NCBI GenBank assembly: GCA_000432135.1
Contig: HF990547.1
Coordinates: 7,603 to 13,619 of the forward strand
From: Firmicutes bacterium CAG:124
Lineage (GTDB): Bacteria > Bacillota > Clostridia > Oscillospirales > Oscillospiraceae
Length of the DNA stretch: 6,017 nucleotides
Direction: 5' to 3'
In this document: in pieces, positions 1 to 5,950 of the stretch
How the letters are laid out: the number at the start of each line of letters is the position of its first letter
Numbering within the stretch: position 1 is the stretch's first letter
Program-made: the position numbers and the translations under genes
Notes under the pieces: model-generated
The model's database searches: none
Told to the model about the DNA's origin: nothing
Seen by the model: only the letters and a program-made list of their open reading frames with translations

Positions 1-315
1 GGAACCTACACCGCCGAGCTGACCTTCGCAGGCGGCTCCGGCAAGGCTTATATCCAGTCTCCCTGCACGCTGACCGTCGCGGACGGCAAGGCCGTGGCTA
101 CCGTCGTCTGGAGCAGCAGCAAATATGACTACATGCTCGTGGACGGCGAACGCTATGACGTCCTCACGACCGAGCCCGGCTCCACATTTGAGATCCCCGT
201 CGCGGCCTTTGACACCGAGCTCACGGTCATCGGCGACACCACCGCGATGAGCACCCCGCATGAGATCGAGTACACGCTGAACTTCGATTCTGCGACGCTG
301 ACCGCTGCCGAATGA
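1..315 (+). CDS. C-terminal part of a beta-rich, possibly NEAT-like domain protein linked to the ABC importer (5' truncated)
   Basis: The frame is open from the first base of the window, so the gene starts upstream; only the last 104 residues are visible. They form what looks like one beta-sandwich-type domain. It begins GTYTAELTFAGGSGKAYIQS, continues through VWSSSKYDYMLVDGERYDV (about 36-54) and STFEIPV (61-67), and ends TTAMSTPHEIEYTLNF (about 80-95). I recall similar segments in clostridial proteins encoded beside iron/corrinoid ABC importers. The tyrosine-rich KYDYM-to-RYD stretch is loosely reminiscent of haem-binding NEAT domains, but that is only a resemblance. No membrane anchor or sorting signal follows the domain, which ends just before the stop; a signal peptide, if any, is off the window. 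The stop overlaps the lipoprotein start as ATGA, which implies coupled translation and a shared role, perhaps ligand capture outside the cell. The coding call is firm; the function is a guess. Confidence 0.75.
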   Translation, partial: GTYTAELTFAGGSGKAYIQSPCTLTVADGKAVATVVWSSSKYDYMLVDGERYDVLTTEPGSTFEIPVAAFDTELTVIGDTTAMSTPHEIEYTLNFDSATLTAAE

Positions 316-1475
316 AGAAGCTCTTTATAGCGCTCCTCGCCGCGCTGCTGCTGGCCTTCGCGGCCTGCGCCGCGCCGCAGCAGGAGACTGCCGCGCCGGA
401 ACCGGCGCAGAGCGAGCCGGCAAGCGCGGTTTCGTGGGACGACCTGACGTTTGACCGGACGCTCCCGCTTCAATACGCCACGCAGTTTTCTGTTTCCTAC
501 GCGGGCGAGGACTATACGCGCCTCACGATCGGCGACGATCAAACATTCCTCGTCGTCGCCGGGGACGCGCCCGTGCCGGACGGCGTCCCCGCGGATGTGA
601 CCGTCCTGACCCGGCCCCTTTCGCACATCTATCTGGTCGCGACCGCTGCGATGGACTATTTCCGGCAGCTGGACGCCATTGACGCCATCGCCCTCAGCGG
701 CCAGAAGGAGGCGGATTGGTATATCGACGAGGCCAAGGCCGCGATGCAGGCCGGGACGATGGTCTACGCGGGCAAATATTCCGCCCCGGACTATGAGACG
801 ATCCTCGCTGCGGGCTGCGACCTTGCCATCGAGAACACGATGATCTACCATATGCCCGAGGTCATCGAGCAGCTCGAGCGCATCGGCGTCCCCGTGCTCA
901 TCGAGCGCTCAAGCTACGAGCCGGAACCGCTGGGCCGCATGGAGTGGCTGAAGCTCTATGCCGCCCTGCTCGGCAGAGAGGACGCGGCCTGCGCATATTA
1001 TGATGACCTCATCACCGCGCTCGCGCCCGTGCTCGACCAGGAACCGACGGGCCAGACCGTCGCGTTCTTCTACATCACGACGTCCGGCGCAGTCAATGTC
1101 CGCAAATCCGGCGACTATATCGCCAAGGCCATCCGTATGGCGGGCGGCGAGTATGTCTCGTTCGACGAGAGCGGCGAGGAAAACGCCCTGTCCACAATGA
1201 CCATCCAGATGGAGTCCTTTTACGACACCGCCCTGGACGCCGACGTCCTCATCTACAACAGCACCATCGACGGCGGGATTACCTCTATCGATGAGCTGCT
1301 CGCCAAAAGTCCGCTGTTTGCGGATTTTAAAGCCGTCCAGACCGGCAATGTCTGGTGTATCACGAAAAACTTCTATCAGGAATCGCTCGCCCTCGGCGAC
1401 ATGATCCTCGACGTCCACGCCGTTTTGAACAACCCGGACGCCGCCGATCTCCGGTTCCTAAAAAAATTATCATAA
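312..1475 (+). CDS. ABC transporter substrate-binding lipoprotein, BtuF/FecB-like (corrinoid or iron-chelate)
   Basis: This 387-residue protein is the extracellular ligand-binding subunit of the importer encoded by the next two genes. Residues 1-18 are a lipoprotein signal peptide (MKK, then a Leu/Ala-rich core) ending in FAAC, with Cys19 as the lipidation site. A Pro/Glu/Ala-rich linker (about 20-40) leads to a periplasmic-binding-protein type 2 fold. Lobe 1 carries YATQFSVSYAGEDYTRLTI (55-73), RPLSHIYLVATAAM (101-114) and LDAIDAIALSG (120-130). The stretch YAGKYSAPDYE (152-162), CDLAIENTMIYHMPEVIEQLERIGVPVLIERSSYE (169-203) and PLGRMEWLKLYAALLG (206-221) is a signature of the clostridial branch of the family. 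Lobe 2 (about 248-387) includes ADVLIYNSTIDGG and the C-terminal NVWCITKNFYQ. The start overlaps the preceding stop (ATGA) without a strong Shine-Dalgarno sequence, so coupling is likely. Context with cbi genes favours a corrinoid ligand; haem or a siderophore cannot be excluded. Confidence 0.9.
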   Translation: MKKLFIALLAALLLAFAACAAPQQETAAPEPAQSEPASAVSWDDLTFDRTLPLQYATQFSVSYAGEDYTRLTIGDDQTFLVVAGDAPVPDGVPADVTVLTRPLSHIYLVATAAMDYFRQLDAIDAIALSGQKEADWYIDEAKAAMQAGTMVYAGKYSAPDYETILAAGCDLAIENTMIYHMPEVIEQLERIGVPVLIERSSYEPEPLGRMEWLKLYAALLGREDAACAYYDDLITALAPVLDQEPTGQTVAFFYITTSGAVNVRKSGDYIAKAIRMAGGEYVSFDESGEENALSTMTIQMESFYDTALDADVLIYNSTIDGGITSIDELLAKSPLFADFKAVQTGNVWCITKNFYQESLALGDMILDVHAVLNNPDAADLRFLKKLS

Positions 1476-1476
1476 C

Positions 1477-1482
1477 AGGAGG
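1477..1482 (+). promoter_or_regulatory. Ribosome binding site of the permease gene
   Basis: A perfect AGGAGG lies directly after the lipoprotein stop codon (TAA at 1473-1475), with six bases between it and the ATG at 1489. It is the strongest ribosome binding site in the window and fixes the permease start. The 13-base gap has no room for a promoter or terminator. Confidence 0.85.
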
Positions 1483-1488
1483 AGCAGC

Positions 1489-2502
1489 ATGGAACATACC
1501 CGCAAACTTCACACATGGGGCGGTTTCCTGCTGCTCCTCGTCCTGCTTGTTGCCTTTTTGATCTGGAATCTTCTCGCGGGCAGCGTCCGGCTCCCCGCGT
1601 CTGAAATATGGGCGATTCTCCACGGCGGCGGCGACCTCACGCAGCGCCGCATCCTGCTGAATATCCGCCTGCCCCGCTTGCTTGCGGCGATGATTCTCGG
1701 CGGTGCCCTCTCCGTCTCGGGCTTCCTGCTGCAGACGTTTTTCCACAATCCAATCGCCGGGCCCTTCGTCCTCGGCATCTCGTCCGGGGCCAAGTTCACG
1801 GTCGCGGTCACGATGATCCTGCTGCTCAGCCGGGGCGTCACGTCGTCCTCCGCCGCGCTGATCGCAGCGGCCTTTGTCGGCGCGATGCTCTCAATGGGCT
1901 TTGTCCTGCTCATCTCGCGGCGCGTCCGCCGGATGAGCCTGCTCGTCGTCTGCGGCGTGATGATCGGCTATATCTGCTCCGCGCTGACGGACTTTCTCGT
2001 CACGTTTGCCGACGACAGCAACATTGTCAACCTGCACAACTGGTCCCTCGGCTCCTTCTCCGGCATGAGCTGGGACAATGTCCGCACGATGGCCGTGGTC
2101 TGCGGCGCGGCCCTGATCCTGACGTTCCTGCTCTCCAAGCCCCTCCGGGCCTATCAGCTGGGCGAGGTCTACGCGCAGAATCTCGGCGTGCCGCTGCGCG
2201 CGTTCCGCGCGGCGCTGATCTTACTTTCCAGTGTGCTCTCCGCCTGCGTCACGGCCTTTGCCGGCCCGATCTCCTTCGTCGGCATCGCCGTGCCGCACCT
2301 GATGAAGTCCCTTTTTAAGTCCGCAGAGCCGCTTTTGATGATCCCGGCCTGTTTCCTCGGCGGCGGCGCGTTCTGCCTGTTCTGCGACCTCATCGCGCGC
2401 ACGGCCTTCGCGCCCACCGAGGTCAGCATCAGCTCCGTCACAGCGGTCTTCGGCGCGCCGGTCGTCATCTATATGATGCTCCACAGAAAGGGGGCGCAGT
2501 GA
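1489..2502 (+). CDS. ABC transporter permease, FecCD/BtuC family
   Basis: This is the membrane subunit of the importer, a 337-residue protein of usual family length that acts as a homodimer in the cytoplasmic membrane. Hydrophobic segments start at about residue 11 (GGFLLLLVLLVAFLIW). Further ones lie around 65-82, 92-113, 120-143, 150-172, 198-215, 240-258, 281-303 and 314-332, consistent with the roughly ten helices of BtuC-like proteins. Family hallmarks are LPRLLAAMILGGALSVSGFLLQTFFHNPIAGPFVLGISSGA (61-101), LGEVYAQNLGVPL (224-236), the ATPase-coupling region GPISFVGIAVPHLMKSL (259-275) and the terminal PTEVSISSVTAVFGAPVVIYMML (309-331). It follows an AGGAGG site, and its stop (TGA 2500-2502) shares one base with the ATG of the ATPase gene. 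The specificity (corrinoid, haem, siderophore) cannot be told from the permease; the neighbouring cbi genes suggest corrinoid. Confidence 0.93.
   Translation: MEHTRKLHTWGGFLLLLVLLVAFLIWNLLAGSVRLPASEIWAILHGGGDLTQRRILLNIRLPRLLAAMILGGALSVSGFLLQTFFHNPIAGPFVLGISSGAKFTVAVTMILLLSRGVTSSSAALIAAAFVGAMLSMGFVLLISRRVRRMSLLVVCGVMIGYICSALTDFLVTFADDSNIVNLHNWSLGSFSGMSWDNVRTMAVVCGAALILTFLLSKPLRAYQLGEVYAQNLGVPLRAFRAALILLSSVLSACVTAFAGPISFVGIAVPHLMKSLFKSAEPLLMIPACFLGGGAFCLFCDLIARTAFAPTEVSISSVTAVFGAPVVIYMMLHRKGAQ
2487..2494 (+). promoter_or_regulatory. Ribosome binding site of the ATPase gene
   Basis: A purine run, AAAGGGGG, lies inside the last codons of the permease gene, seven bases before the ATG at 2502. It supports that ATG over the in-frame GTG one codon earlier at 2499, which would only add one Met. 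The TGATG junction suggests termination-reinitiation. Confidence 0.6.
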
Positions 2503-3281
2503 TGGATTATCTGCAAACCGATGCCCTGTCCGTCGGCTACAACGGCAAGACGCTCATCTCCAAGGTCGCCCTCTCGGTACAGCGCGGCAGGATCGTCACG
2601 CTCATCGGCCCGAACGGCTCCGGCAAGTCGACCATCCTCAAGACCATCATCGGCCAGCTTCCGTCCATTTCCGGCTCAGTCTTCCTCGACGGCGCGGACA
2701 TGCGCAGCCGCAGCCGGGGCGACGTCGCCCGCCGCATGGCCATCCTGATGACGGCCCGCATGGACCCCGAGCTCATGACCTGCCGCGACGTCGTCAGCAC
2801 CGGCCGCTATCCCTACACCGGCCATCTCGGCGTCCTCCGCCCGGAGGACAAGGCCATCGTCGAGCAGAGCCTCCGCGAGACCGACGCGCTCGACTTTGCC
2901 GACCGGCCCTTCCAGTCCATCAGCGACGGCCAGCGGCAGCGCGTCCTGCTTGCCCGGGCCCTCTGCCAGCAGCCGGAGCTCATCGTCCTCGACGAGCCGA
3001 CGAGTTTTCTCGACATCCGCTATAAGCTGGAGCTGCTGACCATCCTCAAGCGCATGGTGCGCGAGGAGCACCTCGCCGTCCTCATGTCCCTGCACGAGCT
3101 GGATCTTGCTGCCCGCGTCTCCGATACCGTCGTCTGCGTCGCGGGCGACCGGATCGACCGCGTCGGCCCGCCCTCGGAAATTTTCACGCCCGACTATATC
3201 GCGGCGCTCTATCGCATGGAGCCGGGAAAATACGATCCCTGCTTCGATTCCTTGGAATTTGCCCCCGGAGGTGCCAGATGA
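2502..3281 (+). CDS. ABC transporter ATP-binding protein, BtuD/FecE-like
   Basis: This is the 259-residue cytoplasmic ATPase that powers the importer. In order it shows an aromatic A-loop residue (Tyr13), Walker A GPNGSGKS (36-43), the ABC signature ISDGQRQR (140-147), Walker B LIVLDE (160-165) with catalytic Glu165, the D-loop SFLD (168-171) and the switch His198 in SLHELD. The region after Walker A, MAILMTARMDPELMTCRDVVSTGRYPYTG (79-107), is typical of the clostridial iron/corrinoid branch. It lacks the usual Q-loop glutamine, having Thr/Ala near 84-85, and the signature is ISDGQ instead of LSGGQ. All other catalytic residues are present, so the protein should be active. The gene overlaps the permease stop by one base and the cbiL start by four (ATGA). 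The tight packing supports a complex with the two preceding gene products. Confidence 0.93.
   Translation: MDYLQTDALSVGYNGKTLISKVALSVQRGRIVTLIGPNGSGKSTILKTIIGQLPSISGSVFLDGADMRSRSRGDVARRMAILMTARMDPELMTCRDVVSTGRYPYTGHLGVLRPEDKAIVEQSLRETDALDFADRPFQSISDGQRQRVLLARALCQQPELIVLDEPTSFLDIRYKLELLTILKRMVREEHLAVLMSLHELDLAARVSDTVVCVAGDRIDRVGPPSEIFTPDYIAALYRMEPGKYDPCFDSLEFAPGGAR
3267..3271 (+). promoter_or_regulatory. Ribosome binding site of cbiL
   Basis: GGAGG lies within the last codons of the ATPase gene, six bases before the cbiL ATG at 3278. It shows that the ATGA overlap is used as a real start and joins the transport and biosynthesis genes with no gap. Confidence 0.75.
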
Positions 3282-3973
3282 GCGAACAAACCGGAACCTT
3301 CTATGCCGTCTCCGTCGGGCCCGGCGACCCGGAGCTGCTGACGCTCCAGGCCGTCCGCGTTCTGGAGAATACGCCCGTCATCGCCGCGCCGCAGACGGCG
3401 TCCGGCCAGATGCTCGCGCTCGACATCGCGCGCGGCGCGGTCGATTTGACCGGAAAATCCGTTCTGCCGCTCCGATTCACGATGTCGCATGACGCTGCCG
3501 CCCGGGCGGAAAGCTATCGCGCGGCGGCGTCCGCCGTCGAGGCCGAGCTGCGGCAGGGAAGAGACGTTGCGATGGTCAACCTCGGTGACGTCGCCCTCTT
3601 CGCTACGGCGTATTACATCTTCGCGGAGATCGAGCGGGACGGGTTTCCGGCCAGAATGCTCCCAGGCGTGACGAGCGTCGCCGCCGTGGCGGCCCGCCTC
3701 GGGCAGAGCCTGACCGAGATGGAGCAGCCGCTCCACATCCTTCCGGCGAGCTGCGATCTGGATGCGGCGCTGGCCCTCCCGGGCACGAAGGTGCTGATGA
3801 AATCCGGCTCCGCCATCCACGAGACCGTTGCAGCGCTGGGGCGCGCGGGTCTGTTGAAGCGGGCCTCGATGGTCGCCGACTGCGGCCTGCCCAGCGAGCG
3901 GGTCTTCCGCGATCTGCGGGAGATCCCGGAAAATGTCAGCTATTTTGCCACCATTCTTGTCCGATCGGAGTGA
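3278..3973 (+). CDS. cbiL: Cobalt-factor II (cobalt-precorrin-2) C20-methyltransferase
   Basis: CbiL transfers a methyl group from S-adenosylmethionine to C20 of the cobalt-containing ring, giving cobalt-precorrin-3 (or factor III), an early step of the anaerobic B12 pathway in the cytoplasm. The 231-residue length suits the precorrin/tetrapyrrole methylase family. The N-terminal YAVSVGPGDPELLTLQAVRVLE (9-30) is the conserved glycine-rich motif. MVNLGDVALFATAYYIFAEI (99-118) is the second family motif, in the NLGDV form in place of GDP. LPGVTSVAAVAARLG (128-142) is the third. The stretch RFTMSHD (66-72) and the helix after it fit CbiL/CobI rather than other Cbi methylases. The gene overlaps the ATPase stop (ATGA) and ends four bases before the cbiA start. 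With cbiC and cbiD nearby the oxygen-independent CbiL role is preferred over CobI. Confidence 0.92.
   Translation: MSEQTGTFYAVSVGPGDPELLTLQAVRVLENTPVIAAPQTASGQMLALDIARGAVDLTGKSVLPLRFTMSHDAAARAESYRAAASAVEAELRQGRDVAMVNLGDVALFATAYYIFAEIERDGFPARMLPGVTSVAAVAARLGQSLTEMEQPLHILPASCDLDAALALPGTKVLMKSGSAIHETVAALGRAGLLKRASMVADCGLPSERVFRDLREIPENVSYFATILVRSE
3967..3970 (+). promoter_or_regulatory. Ribosome binding site that fixes the cbiA start
   Basis: GGAG (GGAGTGA with the cbiL stop) lies seven bases before ATG 3978. The frame is also open from an ATG at 3933, but that would add 15 residues read out of frame from cbiL. The family motif normally sits close to the N-terminus, as it does when 3978 is used. 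Confidence 0.7.
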
Positions 3974-3977
3974 GCCT

Positions 3978-5354
3978 ATGCAGCAAAATCTTCCGCGTCT
4001 GATCCTCGCCGGGACGAACAGCGGCTGCGGCAAGACGACCGTGACCTGTGCCGTTTTGCAGGCGCTCGTGAACCGCGGCCTTTCAGTCGCCGCCGCGAAA
4101 TGCGGCCCCGATTATATTGACCCGATGTTCCATAGCCGCATCATCGGGGCCAAAAGTTCGAATCTCGATCCGTTTTTCTTCGACGAAAATACGCTTCGCT
4201 TCCTCCTCGCGCAGAATGCCTCCGGCTGTGATGTCACAGTCATTGAGGGCGTCATGGGCTATTACGACGGCCTCGGCCTGACCAGTACGCGCGCCAGCAC
4301 CTACGAACTCGCGCAGAAGACGGTCTCGCCCGTGGTCCTCGTTGTGAACGCGCGCGGCGCGGCACTCTCGGTGCTGGCGTCGGTACGCGGCTTTCTGGAC
4401 TTTCTGCCGGACGACCACATCTGCGGCGTCATCCTCAACGGCTGCACCGCGATGACCTACGCGCCGCTCGCGCGTGTGCTGGAAGACCGCCTTGGTGTCA
4501 AGGCGTGCGGCTTTCTGCCGAATCTGCCGGACTGCGCGCTGAAAAGCCGCCATCTCGGCCTTGTGACTGCGGCGGAGGTCGCAGATCTGCGCGAAAAAAT
4601 GCAGCGTCTCGCCGCTGAGGCCGAGCAGACGATCGATCTGGACGCGCTGCTGACCATCGCGCGCGAAGCGCCAGCGCTGGACGTTGTGCCGCCGACGCTT
4701 CCGGCGCCCGGCGCACCGGTGCGCATCGGTGTTGCGCGGGACAATGCGTTCTGCTTTTACTATGAAGACAGCCTCGGCCTGCTCCGGACGGTCGGCGCGG
4801 AGCTCGTGCCGTTTTCTCCGCTCTCTGACAGCGCCTTGCCCGCCGGACTCGACGGCCTCTATCTCGGCGGCGGCTATCCGGAGCTCTATGCCGCGCAGCT
4901 GAGCGAAAATCGCTCCATGTGCAGCAGCGTCCGCGCCGCGCTGGAGGCGGGGCTGCCCTCCATTGCCGAATGCGGCGGCTTTATGTACCTGACAGAGGCT
5001 ATCGGGGAGCATCCGATGGTGGGCTTTCTGCCGGGGCGCTGCTTCGACGCCGGGAAGCTCGCACGCTTTGGCTACGTCACGCTGACGGCCGAGCGGGACA
5101 ACCTGCTCTGCCGCGCGGGCGGATCCATCCCTGCACACGAATTCCACCACTGGGATGCGGAGCAGACCGGAGACGCCTTCACGGCGGCGAAGCCCTTCGG
5201 CCGCAGCTGGCCGTGCGTCTTCGCCACGGACACCCTCTACGCGGGCTATCCGCATTTCCATTTTTACGCGAATCCATCCTTTGCCGTCCGCTTTCTGGAC
5301 GCGTGCCGAAAGGGGAAACACCATGCTGGAACAGATCAGACCGATGGACATTGA
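3978..5354 (+). CDS. cbiA: Cobyrinate a,c-diamide synthase
   Basis: CbiA uses ATP and glutamine to amidate the a and c carboxylates of cobyrinate. The 458-residue protein has the family's two-domain layout and usual length. The N-terminal synthetase domain (1 to about 235) begins LILAGTNSGCGKTTVTCAVL (8-27), with the modified P-loop and Lys19. It continues with KCGPDYIDPMFH (41-52), LDPFF (63-67), VIEGVMGYYDG (88-98) and GVILNG (150-155). The C-terminal class I glutamine amidotransferase-like domain begins near VRIGVARDNAFCFYYED (248-264). It has LYLGGGYPELYA (294-305), the presumed nucleophile Cys332 in AECGGFMYL, the HEFHHW segment (387-392) and the C-terminal GYPHFHFYANP (423-433) with His426 and His428. 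All key residues appear intact. The start at 3978 is chosen from its ribosome binding site. The last 32 bases overlap cbiC, so the C-terminal tail (about 449-458) is composed by the overlap and is unlikely to be conserved. Confidence 0.95.
   Translation: MQQNLPRLILAGTNSGCGKTTVTCAVLQALVNRGLSVAAAKCGPDYIDPMFHSRIIGAKSSNLDPFFFDENTLRFLLAQNASGCDVTVIEGVMGYYDGLGLTSTRASTYELAQKTVSPVVLVVNARGAALSVLASVRGFLDFLPDDHICGVILNGCTAMTYAPLARVLEDRLGVKACGFLPNLPDCALKSRHLGLVTAAEVADLREKMQRLAAEAEQTIDLDALLTIAREAPALDVVPPTLPAPGAPVRIGVARDNAFCFYYEDSLGLLRTVGAELVPFSPLSDSALPAGLDGLYLGGGYPELYAAQLSENRSMCSSVRAALEAGLPSIAECGGFMYLTEAIGEHPMVGFLPGRCFDAGKLARFGYVTLTAERDNLLCRAGGSIPAHEFHHWDAEQTGDAFTAAKPFGRSWPCVFATDTLYAGYPHFHFYANPSFAVRFLDACRKGKHHAGTDQTDGH
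5311..5315 (+). promoter_or_regulatory. Ribosome binding site that fixes the cbiC start
   Basis: AGGGG (AAAGGGGAAA in context) lies inside the cbiA coding region, seven bases before ATG 5323. It picks that ATG out of a frame open from 5155; the extra upstream stretch is low-complexity Arg/Ser/Pro translation of cbiA. Confidence 0.7.
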
Positions 5355-5949
5355 GCGCCGCAGCTTCGAGATCATCACCGAGCTGCTGGGAGACCGTAAG
5401 CTCGACCCTGAAAACGAGCTCGTCATCAAGCGCGCCATCCACACGACTGCCGACTTTGACTATGCCGACAATCTCGTCTTCTCCGACCACGCGGTCACGA
5501 AGGGGATCGAGGCGCTGCGCGCCGGCTGCGACATCGTCACCGATACGCAGATGGCGAAGGCCGGCATCAACAAGACCATTCTGGCCTCCCTCGGCGGGGA
5601 AGTCCACTGCTTCATGTCCGATCCGGACGTTGCCGCGGAGGCAAAAGCGCGCGGCGTCACCCGCGCCATCGTCTCGATGGAGCGGGCCGCGCAGCTGCCG
5701 AAGCCCTGCATCTTTGCCATCGGCAACGCGCCGACGGCCCTTGTCTCGCTCGAGGCCCTGATGGAAGCGGACAAGCTGCACCCGGCGCTCATCATCGGTG
5801 TGCCGGTCGGCTTCGTCAACGTCATTGAGAGCAAGGAGCTCGTCATCGCGAACTGCCGCGCGCCCTATATCGTCGCGCGCGGGCGCAAGGGCGGCAGCAA
5901 TGTCGCCGCCGCGATCTGCAACGCGATGCTCTACCAGATCCGGCGCTGA
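5323..5949 (+). CDS. cbiC: Cobalt-precorrin-8 methylmutase
   Basis: CbiC moves the methyl group from C11 to C12 of cobalt-precorrin-8, giving cobyrinate, the substrate of CbiA; it needs no cofactor. The 208-residue length matches the CbiC/CobH family. The N-terminus has the usual IRPMDIERRSFEIITEL (5-21). The catalytic histidine is His40 in RAIHTTADFDYA (37-48). Further conserved blocks are AGCDIVTDTQMAKAGI (67-82), FAIGNAPTAL (131-140), GVPVGFVNVIESKE (159-172) and the terminal RGRKGGSNVAAAICNAML (186-203). The ATG lies inside the 3' end of cbiA in another frame, with its own ribosome binding site, and the stop is one base before the cbiD start. In this anaerobic-type cluster CbiC is preferred over the aerobic homologue CobH. 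Confidence 0.95.
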   Translation: MLEQIRPMDIERRSFEIITELLGDRKLDPENELVIKRAIHTTADFDYADNLVFSDHAVTKGIEALRAGCDIVTDTQMAKAGINKTILASLGGEVHCFMSDPDVAAEAKARGVTRAIVSMERAAQLPKPCIFAIGNAPTALVSLEALMEADKLHPALIIGVPVGFVNVIESKELVIANCRAPYIVARGRKGGSNVAAAICNAMLYQIRR

Positions 5950-5950
5950 G

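Noticed and set aside
94..315. GTG at 94 as a true start of a 73-residue protein
   Set aside because: The same frame is open to the left edge and the residues before position 94 (GTYTAELTFAGGSGKAY...) continue the same domain, so this is an internal Val codon of a longer gene.
3933..3977. Upstream ATG as the cbiA start
   Set aside because: It lies well inside cbiL and lacks a good ribosome binding site, while ATG 3978 follows GGAG at proper spacing and puts the P-loop at the usual distance from the N-terminus.
3209..4033. A 274-codon minus-strand open frame opposite cbiL, and similar ones at 153-851, 909-1418 and 5179-5970
   Set aside because: All lie opposite clearly conserved genes and show no family motif or convincing ribosome binding site; they are GC-driven shadows.
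4083..5444. A 453-codon open frame on the minus strand opposite cbiA and cbiC
   Set aside because: Its translation is low-complexity and Arg/Ala/Gly-rich with no recognisable motif. It is the expected by-product of GC-rich codons on the other strand, where cbiA has intact motifs throughout.
4919..5761. A 280-codon plus-strand open frame overlapping the cbiA end and cbiC
   Set aside because: It is rich in Arg/Ser/Pro and is a third frame of two genes whose own frames carry full catalytic motifs.
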